A DNA stretch of 64,000 bases from Saccharothrix sp. ALI-22-I (GTDB taxonomy: Bacteria; Actinomycetota; Actinomycetes; Mycobacteriales; Pseudonocardiaceae): contig NZ_MTQP01000067.1 in NCBI RefSeq assembly GCF_001984175.1, forward strand, positions 806,001 to 870,000, given 5' to 3'. The position numbers and the translations under genes were made by a program. Of this stretch, positions 1-9,760 are shown piece after piece. Each line of letters begins with the position of its first letter. Position 1 is the stretch's first letter. Under the pieces are notes generated by a model. It made no database searches, was not told the DNA's origin, and saw nothing but the letters and a program-made list of their open reading frames with translations.

Positions 1-1555
1 GGTACACCGTCACACCGGCCGCCTCCGCCGCCGCGATCACCTCGGCGTCACGGACCGACCCACCCGGCTGCACGACCGCACGCACACCCGCCTCCAGCAG
101 CACCTCAAGCCCGTCCGGGAACGGGAAGAACGCGTCGGACGCGGCCACCGCCCCCCGCGCCCGGTCACCCGCACGGGCGACCGCGAGCCGGGCCGCGTCG
201 ACCCGGTTGACCTGTCCCATGCCCGCGCCGACGGTCGCACCGCCGGACGCCAGCAGGATCGCGTTCGACTTCACCGCCCGGCACGCCCGCCAAGCGAACG
301 TGAGGTCGGCCAGACCCTCCTCGTCCAGCGGCGTACCGCAGGCGAGCGTCCACTTGGCCGGGTTGTCACCGTCGGCCTCGATGGTGTCCACGGTCTGCAG
401 CAGCAGCCCACCGGACACGGCGCGCATCTCCGCACCGCCGCGCACCGGTTCCGCCGCGACCAGGATGCGGATGTTCTTCTTGCGCGTCAGCACGTCCACC
501 GCACCGTCGGCGTACGACGGGGCGATGATCACCTCGGTGAAGATCTCCGCGACCTGCTCGGCCATCTCCACGGTGACCTCGCGGTTGGCCGCGATCACGC
601 CGCCGAACGCGCTGACCGGGTCGCACGCGTGCGCGTTGCGGTGCGCCTGGGCGATCGCACCCGGACCGTCCACGCCGGACACCGCGATACCGCACGGGTT
701 GGCGTGCTTGATGATCGCCACGCACGGCAGGTCGTGGTCCCACGCCGCACGCCACGCGGCGTCCGAGTCGACGAAGTTGTTGTAGGACATCTCCTTGCCG
801 TGCAGCTGCGTGGCCGTCGCCAGTCCGGAACGCCCGTCGCCCTGCGTGTACAGCGCCGCCCGCTGGTGCGGGTTCTCGCCGTACCGCAGCACCTGCTTGC
901 GGTCCCACGTCGCGCCGACCCAGCCGGGGAAGCCGGAGCCCTCGTCGTCCGGCGCGACCACGCTGCCCAGCCACGACGCCACGGCCACGTCGTAGGACGC
1001 GGTGTGCCGGAACGCGTCCACGGCCAACCGCTGCCGGTCGGCCAGCGTGAACCCACCGGCCGTGACCTGCTCCAACACCCACGAGTACCGCGACGGGTCC
1101 ACCACGACGGCGACGCTGGCGTGGTTCTTCGCCGACGCCCGCACCATGGCCGGCCCGCCGATGTCGATCTGCTCCACGCACTCGTCCGCCGACGCGCCCG
1201 AAGCCACCGTCTGGGTGAACGGGTACAGGTTCACCACGAGCAGCTCGAACGGCTCGATACCCAGTTCACGCAGCGTCTCCACGTGCGACGAGCGCCGGGT
1301 GTCGGCGAGCAGGCCCGCGTGCACGCCGGGGTGCAGCGTCTTCACCCGGCCGTCCAGCGCCTCCGGGAACCCGGTGACCTGCTCGACCGGGGTGACCGGC
1401 ACACCCGCGTCGGCCAGCGTGCGCGCCGTGCCGCCGGTCGAGACGATCTCGACTCCGGCCGCGTGCAGGCCGGTGGCCAGTTCCAGCAGCCCCGATTTGT
1501 CGGACACCCCGATCAGGGCCCGACGAACCGGTCGCCTCTCGGCAGGAGTGGTCAC
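1..1555 (-). CDS. purH: PurH, bifunctional AICAR formyltransferase/IMP cyclohydrolase (3' end cut by window)
   Basis: Catalyses the last two steps of de novo IMP synthesis in the cytoplasm. 518 codons are visible; the family is usually about 520-530 residues, so only a few C-terminal residues lie outside (the visible end reads [12 protein letters not shown]). The start is GTG at 1555. The N-terminal IMP cyclohydrolase (MGS-like) domain is clear from [39 protein letters not shown] and NLYPF. The GTG overlaps the purN stop by four bases (GTGA, 1552-1555), so the genes are very probably translationally coupled. The purN-purH order matches Mtb Rv0956-Rv0957. High confidence. Confidence 0.96.
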   Translation of the reverse strand, partial: MTTPAERRPVRRALIGVSDKSGLLELATGLHAAGVEIVSTGGTARTLADAGVPVTPVEQVTGFPEALDGRVKTLHPGVHAGLLADTRRSSHVETLRELGIEPFELLVVNLYPFTQTVASGASADECVEQIDIGGPAMVRASAKNHASVAVVVDPSRYSWVLEQVTAGGFTLADRQRLAVDAFRHTASYDVAVASWLGSVVAPDDEGSGFPGWVGATWDRKQVLRYGENPHQRAALYTQGDGRSGLATATQLHGKEMSYNNFVDSDAAWRAAWDHDLPCVAIIKHANPCGIAVSGVDGPGAIAQAHRNAHACDPVSAFGGVIAANREVTVEMAEQVAEIFTEVIIAPSYADGAVDVLTRKKNIRILVAAEPVRGGAEMRAVSGGLLLQTVDTIEADGDNPAKWTLACGTPLDEEGLADLTFAWRACRAVKSNAILLASGGATVGAGMGQVNRVDAARLAVARAGDRARGAVAASDAFFPFPDGLEVLLEAGVRAVVQPGGSVRDAEVIAAAEAAGVTVY

Positions 1556-2187
1556 GGCATGCTCACCTTTCGTCCGTTCACGGTGCAGCCCTCGCGGGCC
1601 AGGCGGGCGACCACGTCGACCAGCAGCCGCCGCTCCACCACCTTGATGCGCTCGTGCAGGCTTTCGACATCGTCGTCATCGGCGACGACGACCGCCTCCT
1701 GGGCCAGGATCGGCCCGGTGTCCACACCGCCGTCCACCAGGTGCACGGTCGCGCCGGTCACCTTCACGCCGTAGTCGACGGCGTCGCGGACGCCGTGCGC
1801 GCCGGGGAAGGCGGGCAGCAGCGCGGGGTGGGTGTTGACCATCCGGCCGCCGAAGCGGGCCAGGAAGGCGGGTCCGAGGATTTTCATGAACCCGGCGGAG
1901 ACCACCAGGTCGGGTTTGTGCGCCTCGACGGCGTCGGCCAGCGCGGTGTCCCACGCGTCGCGGTCGGCGTGGTCGCGCAGCTTCACCGTGAAGCCGGGGA
2001 CGCCGGCGCGCTCGGCGCGGCTCAGGCCCTCGATGCCATCGCGGTCCGCGCCGACGGCGACCACCTCGACCGGGTATCCGGGGTCGGCCGCCGCGTCCAG
2101 CAGCGCCTGCAACAGGGTGCCGGAACCGGAGACGAGGACGACGACCCTGGCGGGGACGGGAAGCCGGAGTGTGGTCGCGGCGCTCAG
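1552..2187 (-). CDS. purN: PurN, phosphoribosylglycinamide formyltransferase, probable CTG start
   Basis: Transfers a formyl group from 10-formyl-THF to GAR, step 3 of purine synthesis. The fold is clear: [20 protein letters not shown] at the N-terminus, then [14 protein letters not shown] and [19 protein letters not shown] (the catalytic Asn-His region). The start is unusual. Between the in-frame stop TGA at about 2212-2214 and the first in-frame TTG (2112) there is no ATG, GTG or TTG, yet the essential SGSGT loop lies upstream of 2112. CTG at 2187 has AAGGAG six bases before it and gives 211 aa, a normal length. I therefore call CTG; a sequencing error is the alternative. It overlaps purH by four bases. 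Confidence 0.9.
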   Translation of the reverse strand: MSAATTLRLPVPARVVVLVSGSGTLLQALLDAAADPGYPVEVVAVGADRDGIEGLSRAERAGVPGFTVKLRDHADRDAWDTALADAVEAHKPDLVVSAGFMKILGPAFLARFGGRMVNTHPALLPAFPGAHGVRDAVDYGVKVTGATVHLVDGGVDTGPILAQEAVVVADDDDVESLHERIKVVERRLLVDVVARLAREGCTVNGRKVSMP

Positions 2188-2243
2188 CGTGCTCTCCTTG
2201 CTGGGGACATGTCACAGCAGCTCAAGAGCAGCCTAGGCGTTGC

Positions 2244-3719
2244 CTACCGGGGCTTGTCGGCCAGGTCCGGGTCGGCCTCGTCGGCCTCGTCGGCCTCGTC
2301 GGGGCCGCCTTCGGACTCCGGTTCCGACTCGTCGTCGGGGTCTTCGACCAATTCCTCTTCGAGATCGTCGTACTCGTCGAGGTCGTGGTCGTACTCCTCT
2401 TCGTCCTCTTCTTCGGCTTCGCCCTCTTCTTCGGCTTCCTCTTCCAGCTCTTCGAGGTCCTCTTCCACGTCTTCTTCGTCGTACTCGTCGTCGTCAGCCA
2501 GACCCTCGGCCACGTCCTCGGGGACGGTCTCGACCACGCGCGGCGGCCGGGGACCGGCGAGCCAGGCCACGATCGCGCCCGGCACGGTGATCCACCCGAA
2601 CGTGAGCACGGCCAACAGCCCGGCCGGAATCGTCACCGGGTTGAACACCCCACCACCCAGCGCGCCACCGGCGATCGCGGCCAGCACCAACGTGCCGACC
2701 CCCGCCGTGACCGCCGCGACCAGCACCGAGCGCACCCGCGACCGGGGCGTCTCGGCGGCGTCGCGCAACGACAACCCGACCAGCACGCCCACCACCCCCG
2801 GCAGCACCAGCACCAGCGGCAGGTAGCCCAACTGCTCCTCGGGCAACGCGGCCAGCAGCGGCACGGCCGGCACCGGGCCACCGGTGAACTCCAGCGGCCC
2901 GACCACCACCGAGCCGATCGAGAACCCGGCGCCCACCACGTACGACAGCGCGCCGACCACCGCGTTCGGCAGGTACGCCAGGCACAGCAGCCAGATGCCC
3001 AGGCCGGTGCCGATGGTGCCGCCGCTCTGGTCGAACAGCACGGCGGTGGTGGACCAGGAGAACACCAGCCCCGACCCCAGCACCAACGCACCCGCCGCGG
3101 CCAGCGCGAACAACGCCAGCGCACCGGCCCGCAACCCGCGCCGCGCGACCGGGTCGATGCGCTCGAACACGACCTCCACCAGGCCGCAGCGCTGCGCGAC
3201 ACCCGCGACCGCCGCCACCCCGGACACCGCCGCACAGCCGAAGAACGCCACCGCGGGCGTGGCTCGGACCGGACCGTCGTCACCCATCAGGAACGCGATC
3301 ATGCCGCCGACCACGGCGTGCGCACCGGCGATGCTGAACACCACCGACCGCGCCTGCAACGGCTCGAACAGCCCCAACCGGTCCGCCGCGCTCGCCGCCG
3401 CCCGGTACACCAGCAGCATCACCAGCGCCGTCGGCAGCAACGGCAGCAGGCCGAGTTGCCCGCCGTCGAAGCGCAGCGGCACGTGGTGCGCGACCAGCCA
3501 GCCGGGCGCGGCGGCGGTGAGCACACCGGTGGTGGAGAACGACGCGTGCGCGGCCGTCGAGGAGATCAGCGCGAGCAGTGCGGCGACGGCCGCGTAGCCG
3601 ACGACCACCGAGCCGGCCGCGGTCATGGTGAGCACCCGCACCCGTTCGGCGCGGGAGAACTCGGGCGGGCGGACGGAGTCCGTCACGGCACCGTGCGAAG
3701 TCGTTTGCAGCACCGACAT
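2244..3719 (-). CDS. perM: PerM-like multi-pass membrane protein (DUF6350 type) with acidic C-terminal tail
   Basis: Polytopic membrane protein of 491 aa. The first ~400 residues hold many hydrophobic segments (for example VVVGYAAVAALLALISS); the last ~90 residues are almost entirely Glu/Asp (EEDVEEDLEELEEEAEEEGE) and should be cytoplasmic and disordered. Its place directly before purN-purH matches Mtb Rv0955 (perM, linked there to cell division and persistence), so the symbol is by synteny plus topology. ATG 3719 has AGGAG only one base upstream. GTG 3713 (codon 3) has the same AGGAG seven bases upstream and may be the true start. A perfect hairpin (3724-3738) overlaps this region. Confidence 0.75.
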   Translation of the reverse strand: MSVLQTTSHGAVTDSVRPPEFSRAERVRVLTMTAAGSVVVGYAAVAALLALISSTAAHASFSTTGVLTAAAPGWLVAHHVPLRFDGGQLGLLPLLPTALVMLLVYRAAASAADRLGLFEPLQARSVVFSIAGAHAVVGGMIAFLMGDDGPVRATPAVAFFGCAAVSGVAAVAGVAQRCGLVEVVFERIDPVARRGLRAGALALFALAAAGALVLGSGLVFSWSTTAVLFDQSGGTIGTGLGIWLLCLAYLPNAVVGALSYVVGAGFSIGSVVVGPLEFTGGPVPAVPLLAALPEEQLGYLPLVLVLPGVVGVLVGLSLRDAAETPRSRVRSVLVAAVTAGVGTLVLAAIAGGALGGGVFNPVTIPAGLLAVLTFGWITVPGAIVAWLAGPRPPRVVETVPEDVAEGLADDDEYDEEDVEEDLEELEEEAEEEGEAEEEDEEEYDHDLDEYDDLEEELVEDPDDESEPESEGGPDEADEADEADPDLADKPR

Positions 3720-3723
3720 GCTC

Positions 3724-3738
3724 CTACTGTCTCAGTAG
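3724..3738 (-). promoter_or_regulatory. Perfect hairpin next to the perM ribosome-binding site
   Basis: CTACTG-TCT-CAGTAG forms a 6-bp perfect stem with a 3-base loop. Its last bases overlap the AGGAG Shine-Dalgarno sequence of the perM gene on the minus strand. Such a hairpin could mask the ribosome-binding site or simply be the remnant of an operator. Function is inferred from position only. Confidence 0.35.
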
Positions 3739-3775
3739 CACTGGGCTGTTCGGGCGAGGCTCGCCGGGTACGCGA

Positions 3776-3811
3776 AGAGGGGTGGCACCGACGTTGCGGT
3801 GCCACCCCTCT
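3776..3811 (-). terminator. Intrinsic terminator after the DUF5336 gene
   Basis: A 14-bp perfect stem (AGAGGGGTGGCACC / GGTGCCACCCCTCT) with an 8-base loop lies 11 bases past the end of the DUF5336 gene and upstream of perM. There is no long U-tract, as is usual in high-GC actinobacteria. It separates DUF5336 transcription from perM-purN-purH. Confidence 0.8.
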
Positions 3812-3822
3812 CACGGCTTGAC

Positions 3823-4485
3823 TCAGCCCTGCTGCGGGCCGCCGAACCCACCGGGTGGCGTGCCCTGGCCGGGCTGCTGACCGGGCTGGCCGAACTGGCC
3901 CGGCTGCGGCATGTAGGACGTCGGCTGCGGCTGGTTGGGCTGCTGCGCCTGCTGGGCCTGCTGCGGCGGGAGCTGCTGGCCGAACTGGCCGGACGGCGGG
4001 CCGTACTGCTGCGGCTGCGGCTGGCCCTGCTGCGGGAACGCGCCGGACTGCGGGTTCCAGCCACCGGGCTGGCCGTAGACGTTCGCCGCCTTCGGCTCGA
4101 TCTTCACGATCCCGGTGTCCAGCAGCAGGCTGAGCACGATGGCCGCCGTCTCCAGGAACGCCACGATGAGCAGCACGATCTGCATGCCCTGGACGTCGGC
4201 CTCGGTGGTGATCAGGCCCTGGATCAGCCCGAGCGTCGGGATCAGCGCGAACGGGACCGCCGCGTACAGCAGGCCCTTGGGCGCCTTCGGCAGCACGGAC
4301 AGACCGGCGAGGGCGCCCGCCGCGTACAGGTAGACCTCGAACTGCACGTCGTCCGCGAACGCGAGCAGGTACGCGATCAGCGCCAGACCGGCGGCGAGCA
4401 GCGGGAGGATGAAGTTCAGGTTCACGCCAACCGCCGGCTGCGCCGGACCCGGCTGCTGCTGAGGGGCGCCGTACGGCTGGGACAT
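3823..4485 (-). CDS. DUF5336 membrane protein, Rv0954-like
   Basis: 220 aa. It begins MSQPYGAPQQQPGPAQP, then carries four hydrophobic segments (FILPLLAAGLALIAYLLAFA, VYLYAAGALAGLSVL, GLLYAAVPFALIPTLGLIQG, IVLLIVAFLETAAIVLSLLL), and ends in a Gln/Pro/Gly-rich tail (QQLPPQQAQQAQQPNQPQPT) that should be disordered. The architecture and the position between sucD and perM match the Mtb 34-kDa antigen homologue Rv0954, whose molecular role is not established. GGAGGAG lies 8 bases before ATG 4485. Terminators on both sides suggest a single-gene transcript. Confidence 0.85.
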   Translation of the reverse strand: MSQPYGAPQQQPGPAQPAVGVNLNFILPLLAAGLALIAYLLAFADDVQFEVYLYAAGALAGLSVLPKAPKGLLYAAVPFALIPTLGLIQGLITTEADVQGMQIVLLIVAFLETAAIVLSLLLDTGIVKIEPKAANVYGQPGGWNPQSGAFPQQGQPQPQQYGPPSGQFGQQLPPQQAQQAQQPNQPQPTSYMPQPGQFGQPGQQPGQGTPPGGFGGPQQG

Positions 4486-4614
4486 GATGCGGTCTCCTCC
4501 ACCTGCGGAACTGATTTCGGGTCAACAGAACGCTAGCCGATGCACACTCTCTGACGACGACCGGACTCCCGTGGTTCCCCCGGATGTGCGCATCGACTCA
4601 TCCGTGAAAACGCC

Positions 4615-4645
4615 GAGGGCCACCTCCCCGTGGAAGGTGGCCCTC
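4615..4645 (-). terminator. Intrinsic terminator after sucCD
   Basis: An 11-bp perfect stem (GAGGGCCACCT / AGGTGGCCCTC) with a 9-base loop lies 25 bases past the sucD stop, between sucD and the DUF5336 gene. It is placed to end the sucCD transcript. Confidence 0.8.
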
Positions 4646-4670
4646 AGTGTGTTGCACGAACGGGTCAATG

Positions 4671-5561
4671 TCAGCCGATGGACTGCATGATCTCCCGCAT
4701 CAGCCCGGCGGTCTCGCTCGGCGTCTTGCCGACCTTGACGCCGGCGGCCTCCAGGGCCTCCTTCTTCGCCTGCGCGGTGCCGGCCGAGCCGGACACGATC
4801 GCGCCCGCGTGGCCCATCGTCTTGCCCTCGGGCGCGGTGAAGCCCGCCACGTAGCCGACGACCGGCTTGGTGACGTTCTCCTTGATGTAGGCCGCGGCCC
4901 GCTCCTCGGCGTCGCCGCCGATCTCGCCGATCATCACGATCGCCGCGGTCTCCGGGTCGGCCTCGAAGGCCGCCAGCGCGTCGATGTGGGTGGTGCCGAT
5001 GATCGGGTCGCCGCCGATGCCGATGGCGGTGGAGAAGCCGAAGTCACGCAGCTCGTACATCATCTGGTAGGTCAGCGTGCCGGACTTCGACACCAGACCG
5101 ATCTTGCCCGAGCCGGAGATGTTGGCCGGGATGATGCCCGCGTTGGACTGCCCGGGGCTGATCAGACCCGGGCAGTTCGGGCCGATGATCCGGGTCTTGT
5201 TGCCGGTCGCGACGGCGTGCGCCCAGAACGCGGCGGTGTCGTGCACCGGGATGCCCTCGGTGATCACGACGGCCAGACCGATACCGGAGTCGATCGCCTC
5301 GATCACGGCGGCCTTGGCGAACGCCGGCGGCACGAAGATCACGGTGACGTCGGCGCCGGTGGCCTCGATGGCCTCGGACACCGAGCCGAACACCGGGAGC
5401 ACGTTGCCGTCGAAGTCGACCTTCTCGCCGGCCTTGCGCGGGTTCACGCCGCCGACGATGTTCGTGCCGGAGGCCAGCATCCGCTTGGTGTGCTTGGTGC
5501 CCTCGGCGCCGGTCATGCCCTGGACGATGACCTTGCTGTCCTTGGTGATGAAGATAGCCAT
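4671..5561 (-). CDS. sucD: SucD, succinate-CoA ligase alpha subunit
   Basis: 296 aa. Binds CoA and carries the phospho-histidine of succinyl-CoA synthetase (TCA cycle). Seen: N-terminal [18 protein letters not shown] (CoA-binding Rossmann fold), [14 protein letters not shown], and [14 protein letters not shown], whose His is the phosphorylated residue. ATG 5561 is two bases after the sucC stop, so the pair is one operon with sucC first. It ends before a strong terminator. Length and motifs are normal. Confidence 0.97.
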   Translation of the reverse strand: MAIFITKDSKVIVQGMTGAEGTKHTKRMLASGTNIVGGVNPRKAGEKVDFDGNVLPVFGSVSEAIEATGADVTVIFVPPAFAKAAVIEAIDSGIGLAVVITEGIPVHDTAAFWAHAVATGNKTRIIGPNCPGLISPGQSNAGIIPANISGSGKIGLVSKSGTLTYQMMYELRDFGFSTAIGIGGDPIIGTTHIDALAAFEADPETAAIVMIGEIGGDAEERAAAYIKENVTKPVVGYVAGFTAPEGKTMGHAGAIVSGSAGTAQAKKEALEAAGVKVGKTPSETAGLMREIMQSIG

Positions 5562-5563
5562 CG

Positions 5564-6733
5564 TCAGACCCCCGCAGCCGCGAGCTCGGCGGCCTTGTCG
5601 GCCGCGTTGTCCATAGTGTCCACCACGGTGACCAGCGGGTGGTCGGCCTCGGCGAGGATGCGCCGGCCTTCCTCCACGTTGTTGCCGTCGAGGCGGACCA
5701 CGAGCGGCTTGGTGGCCTCGTCGCCCAGGATGCCCAGCGCGGCGACGATGCCGTTGGCGACCGCGTCGCACGCGGTGATGCCGCCGAAGACGTTCACGAA
5801 CACCGAACGCACGTCCGGGTCGTGCAGGATGATCTCCAGGCCGTTGGCCATGACCTCGGCCGACGCGCCGCCGCCGATGTCGAGGAAGTTCGCGGGCTTG
5901 ACGCCCTTGTGCTTCTCGCCCGCGTACGCCACCACGTCGAGGGTGGACATCACGAGACCGGCGCCGTTGCCGATGATGCCGACCTGGCCGTCCAGCTTGA
6001 CGTAGTTGAGGCCCTTGGCCTTGGCCTTGGCCTCCAGCGGGTCCTCGGCCTGCTTGTCCACCAGCGCCTCGTGGGCGGGGTGGCGGAAGGAGGCGTTCTC
6101 GTCGAGGGTGACCTTGCCGTCGAGCGCGACGACCTTGCCCTCGGGGTCGCGGACCAGCGGGTTGACCTCGACCAGCGTGGCGTCCTCGGAGACGAAGGTC
6201 TCCCAGAGCTTCACGATGACGTCGGCGACCTGGTCGGCCACCTCGGCCGGGAACTTGGCGGCGGCCACGATCTCGTCGGCCTTCGCCCGGTCCACGCCGG
6301 TGATCGCGTCGACGGGCACCTTGGCCAGGGCCTCGGGCTTGGTCGCGGCGACCTCTTCGATGTCCATGCCGCCCTCGACGCTGGCCATGGCCAGGAAGGT
6401 GCGGTTGGCGCGGTCGAGGAGGAAGGAGAAGTAGTACTCCTCCGCGATGTCGGACGCGGTCGTCACCAGCACGCGGTGAACGATGTGCCCCTTGATGTCC
6501 AGACCGAGGATCGCCTCGGCCTTGGCCTCGGCCTCGTCCGGGGTCTCGGCCAGCTTGACGCCGCCGGCCTTGCCCCGGCCGCCCGTCTTGACCTGGGCCT
6601 TGACCACGACGGTCTGGCCGAAGCGCTCGGCGATGGCCTTGGCCTCGGCGGGGGTGCTCGCCACGTCGCCCGGAAGTACCGGGACGTCATGGGCGGCGAA
6701 GAGGTCCTTCGCCTGGTACTCGTACAGGTCCAC
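5564..6733 (-). CDS. sucC: SucC, succinate-CoA ligase beta subunit
   Basis: 389 aa ATP-grasp subunit that binds nucleotide and succinate. The start is GTG 6733 ([19 protein letters not shown]) with AGGAG seven bases upstream; this matches the usual N-terminus, so a longer reading from 6823 is rejected. Seen: [19 protein letters not shown] (ATP-grasp lysines), VNPLV, and [15 protein letters not shown] with DIGGGA near the C-terminus. It leads the sucCD operon, as in Mtb Rv0951-Rv0952. Confidence 0.97.
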   Translation of the reverse strand: MDLYEYQAKDLFAAHDVPVLPGDVASTPAEAKAIAERFGQTVVVKAQVKTGGRGKAGGVKLAETPDEAEAKAEAILGLDIKGHIVHRVLVTTASDIAEEYYFSFLLDRANRTFLAMASVEGGMDIEEVAATKPEALAKVPVDAITGVDRAKADEIVAAAKFPAEVADQVADVIVKLWETFVSEDATLVEVNPLVRDPEGKVVALDGKVTLDENASFRHPAHEALVDKQAEDPLEAKAKAKGLNYVKLDGQVGIIGNGAGLVMSTLDVVAYAGEKHKGVKPANFLDIGGGASAEVMANGLEIILHDPDVRSVFVNVFGGITACDAVANGIVAALGILGDEATKPLVVRLDGNNVEEGRRILAEADHPLVTVVDTMDNAADKAAELAAAGV

Positions 6734-6976
6734 TCGGGTCTCCTGCGACGTCGGTGTCGGACACCGCGTCATGTCATGCGGTCCTCTGAGGTCCGGCGCT
6801 CCAGGCTGGGGCCTGGTGCCCACACGTACCAGGCATCACCTGGAACGCCGGCATAGCCGTGCGGGGACCGGCTCGACGCGGCTTCGCAAGACACTATCGA
6901 CCTGCCCGGACTCCTCGTCATCCCACGCCCGTGAAGTCGGTCATAGAGGTGGTGAGGTCGATCACCACACCGATTC

Positions 6977-7020
6977 AGCACGCCGTTTCAGCACGCCGTT
7001 CGGCACGCCGTTTCAGCGTG
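6977..7020. repeat. Short tandem repeat (CAGCACGCCGTTT-like) downstream of the membrane protein gene
   Basis: Three near-identical 12-13-nt units (CAGCACGCCGTTT, CAGCACGCCGTT, CGGCACGCCGTTT) lie in the 279-base space upstream of sucC and run into the stop codon of the neighbouring gene. Otherwise 6734-7012 shows only the probable sucCD promoter region, with no further gene. Confidence 0.5.
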
Positions 7021-8638
7021 CCGTCCGCAGCGCCGCGGAGACGAGGAGCGCGGCCGTCGCGGCGGCGGCGAGCCAGAGCCCCGGACCGGGTGCGGCCTCG
7101 GCGGCACGGGCGGCCGTGAGCGGGTATTCGAGCGCGCGGACGCCCGTGACGAGGGCCGCTCCGAGCAGCAGCGCCGCGCCCCGGTCCGGCCGGGCTTTGA
7201 GGGCGGTCACGGCGGCGGCCACCACCGTGATCAAGGCCACCAGGAGACCCCACGCACCGACACGCAGACCGAACGGGCTGATCGGCACGTAGTCCGGGGC
7301 CTGGAGGACGGGGAGGCCGAACGCGCCGAACGCGAGCAGTGCGGCGATCAGGACGGCGGCGACGAGCGGGAGCGGCGGTTCGGCCTTGGTCGTGCCCACC
7401 TCGTCCCGCTCGACCGCGCCGGCCAGGACGGCGGTCACGGCGGCGGCTGCCGCGGCGGCGATGGACCCGGCGGTGAACCAGACGCCCGGGCCCGGCTGGA
7501 TGGCGGCGACCCGGGTGGCGGCGAAGACGGCGTCGAGCGCGCCGCCGGCCGCCAGCGGGATGGCGGCGAGACCGACGGTGAAGGCGGGACGGACGGCGGC
7601 CTTGGCGAGCAGTGCGGCGGCGAGGAGGGCGGTGACGACCGCAGCCGGCCAGAGCAGGCGTGCGGCGTAGTCCGTGGGTGCCGGGAGGCCGGCGGGGAGG
7701 ACCAGTTGGTCGTTCAACGCGCCCACGGCGGCTGCCGCGGCGGCGATCAGGCCGAGCGTGCCCGCGATGACGTGCAGGCGGCGCAGGCCCGGGAGTTCGA
7801 GGTCCTGCTCCTCGGCCTCGGCCCTGGCCGCACGTTGCGGCCAGGCGAGAGCGACGGCGGCGGCGAGGACGAGGAAGGGGCCGACGGCCAGACCCACGCG
7901 GTCGACGGCGACGGCCATGACGATCGGTGGCAGCGCGAAGGTGAGCAGGACGGCGGCGAGACCGAGGAGGCCGCCCTTGCGGGCTTCGTTCGTGGTGGCG
8001 CTGGCCGCGAGGACGGCGAGGGCCGGGGCGGCGAGCGTGATGACCAGGCCGCCGACCATCGGGAGGGTGGCCGACTCGAACGGGCCGCGGGCGGGGATCA
8101 GGGCGTCGGTCGAGCTGAACGGCGCGGTGAACAGGCCGATGCCCGCGACGATGCCCGCCGCGGCGGGGAGGACGAAGCTCGCGCGTTCGCTGCGGACGTC
8201 CGGTTCCTGGCCGAGGGTGGCCAACGCGCCCGCGGCGATGACGAGGACGTGCCCGGCGATGAGCAGCCACACGCCCGCGGTGGGGGTGGGCGCGTCGAGG
8301 GTGGTCGGGCGGAACAGCTCGGGACGTGAGGCGTCGGTGGGCTCGACGGCGACTTGGAGGTCGGTGAACAGGCGTCCGACGGCGAACACGGCCGGTGCCA
8401 CGAGAGCCGCCGCGGCGGTCAGCTCCTGGCCGCGCACGAGGAAGACCGCGGCGAGTGCCGTGGGCAGGAGGGCGAGCAGCGCCAGCAACGGCCAGGCCGT
8501 GAACGCGGGGGGCGCGGACGCGTCGACCACCCCGGCAGCCGGAGCCACCGCGGTGAGCACGGAACCCAGCACAGCCACCCCAACCGCCACCCGCAGTCTC
8601 GTGGGCGTCGGTGAGACCGGTTCAGCGGTTCGAATCAC
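7013..8638 (-). CDS. Multi-pass membrane protein with repeated internal modules, unknown function
   Basis: 541 aa from GTG 8638 (VIRTAEPVSPTPTRLRV). About 14 hydrophobic segments rich in Ala/Val/Leu make this an integral membrane protein. I do not recognise the family. The sequence looks internally repeated: a loop ending in a Gly-(Val/Leu)-Trp motif followed by a hydrophobic helix recurs three times (AGVWLLIAG, GPGVWFTAG, GPGLWLAAA). A -10-like TAGCGT ends 7 bases before GTG 8638, consistent with a leaderless transcript. The gene interrupts the Mtb-like order between sucC and the M23 peptidase. No catalytic motif is visible. Confidence 0.7.
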   Translation of the reverse strand: MIRTAEPVSPTPTRLRVAVGVAVLGSVLTAVAPAAGVVDASAPPAFTAWPLLALLALLPTALAAVFLVRGQELTAAAALVAPAVFAVGRLFTDLQVAVEPTDASRPELFRPTTLDAPTPTAGVWLLIAGHVLVIAAGALATLGQEPDVRSERASFVLPAAAGIVAGIGLFTAPFSSTDALIPARGPFESATLPMVGGLVITLAAPALAVLAASATTNEARKGGLLGLAAVLLTFALPPIVMAVAVDRVGLAVGPFLVLAAAVALAWPQRAARAEAEEQDLELPGLRRLHVIAGTLGLIAAAAAAVGALNDQLVLPAGLPAPTDYAARLLWPAAVVTALLAAALLAKAAVRPAFTVGLAAIPLAAGGALDAVFAATRVAAIQPGPGVWFTAGSIAAAAAAAVTAVLAGAVERDEVGTTKAEPPLPLVAAVLIAALLAFGAFGLPVLQAPDYVPISPFGLRVGAWGLLVALITVVAAAVTALKARPDRGAALLLGAALVTGVRALEYPLTAARAAEAAPGPGLWLAAAATAALLVSAALRTAR

Positions 8639-8793
8639 CGGTTGGACGCTAGCAAAACAGAGCAGGGAACGAGGGCCGGCCGGCACCCGGTCAGGTGCGC
8701 CGTGCCTGCCGGGCAGGTGGAGGCGCGTGCGGGGCGGCACCGAAGGTTGTGGAGATCGAACGTTGGGTACTCCTACTTGGTGAGGGCATCACT

Positions 8794-8799
8794 TACCTT
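8794..8799 (+). promoter_or_regulatory. Candidate -10 box of a leaderless promoter for the hydrolase gene
   Basis: TACCTT (TANNNT class) ends seven bases before ATG 8807 and no Shine-Dalgarno is visible, the usual layout of a leaderless mRNA. No good -35 was found. Confidence 0.4.
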
Positions 8800-8806
8800 C
8801 ACCCCT

Positions 8807-9760
8807 ATGGGTGGTGGGGTGCGGCGGCTCGTCGAGGGCTGGGTGGGCCGGGTCGGGGCTGGTGTGGGTGCCGGGCTGGGGGTGGCCGTGGAGGTTCTCG
8901 GCGTTTCCGGTGAGGTGCTCCGGGCTGTCGCTTCGCCTGGTGGGGTGCGTGGTGTTGCCGTCGAGGCCGCATGGCTGGCGGCACACACCGTGCTCTACCC
9001 CTGGGGCGTGCTGGAAGGGCAACTGAACGCCGACGGGCACTACCGCGCCTACCGGACCGACCGCCTCCCGCCCCGTCAGCGCGGGCTGATGGTTTCGGCC
9101 ATGGACGCAGCGGGCACTCCGATCGTGTTGGTGCATGGCATCGGGGACAACCGCTCTGCCTTCGCAGTGCTGTCGGGGGCGCTGCGAAGGCGGGGCTTCG
9201 GGGTAGTGCACGCGGTGAACTACAGCGTGCTGACCGCGTTGACGGGGGACGTCCGGCGGTCGGCCGCGCTGCTCGGGGAGCACATCGAGCGGATCTGTGA
9301 GCAGACCGGATCCGACCGGGTGCACGTCGTCGGACACTCGTTGGGCGGGCTGATCGCCCGCTACTACGTGCAGCGCCTGCACGGGGACGCACGGGTGCGC
9401 ACGCTCGTCACCCTCGGCACCCCGCACGGCGGCACGCTGGCGGCCTACCTGCTGCCGACCTCGTTGACCAGGCAACTCCGGCCCGGTTCGGAACTGTTGT
9501 CCGAATTGGCCGAACCGTCCCGCACCTGCCGGACGAAGTTCGTGGTGGTGTGGAGCGAGATGGACCAGGTGATCATCCCGCAGCGGAACGCCCGGTTGGA
9601 GCACCCCGCGTTGGTAGTCGAGGAACATCAGATACGTGATTCAGGTCACCTCTCACTACCTGTGGATACCCGTGCCCTTCACGCAGTGGTGAGTGCCATC
9701 ACACGTTCTGATGAGAATGTGAATCACCCCATCGTGCCTGTACGTGCGGGGTCCTCGTAG
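8807..9760 (+). CDS. Alpha/beta-hydrolase, triacylglycerol lipase/esterase type
   Basis: 317 aa. Residues about 103-115 read PIVLVHGIGDNRS (oxyanion HG motif) and GHSLGG places the nucleophile at about Ser178; a catalytic His near the end is likely in DSGHLSLP. The N-terminal ~100 residues include a Gly/Val-rich hydrophobic stretch that could anchor the protein to the membrane. Substrate is not predictable beyond lipase/esterase class. ATG 8807 was chosen for the leaderless -10 box just upstream; a longer reading from 8642 lacks a convincing N-terminus. Transcribed divergently from the membrane protein gene. Confidence 0.85.
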   Translation: MGGGVRRLVEGWVGRVGAGVGAGLGVAVEVLGVSGEVLRAVASPGGVRGVAVEAAWLAAHTVLYPWGVLEGQLNADGHYRAYRTDRLPPRQRGLMVSAMDAAGTPIVLVHGIGDNRSAFAVLSGALRRRGFGVVHAVNYSVLTALTGDVRRSAALLGEHIERICEQTGSDRVHVVGHSLGGLIARYYVQRLHGDARVRTLVTLGTPHGGTLAAYLLPTSLTRQLRPGSELLSELAEPSRTCRTKFVVVWSEMDQVIIPQRNARLEHPALVVEEHQIRDSGHLSLPVDTRALHAVVSAITRSDENVNHPIVPVRAGSS

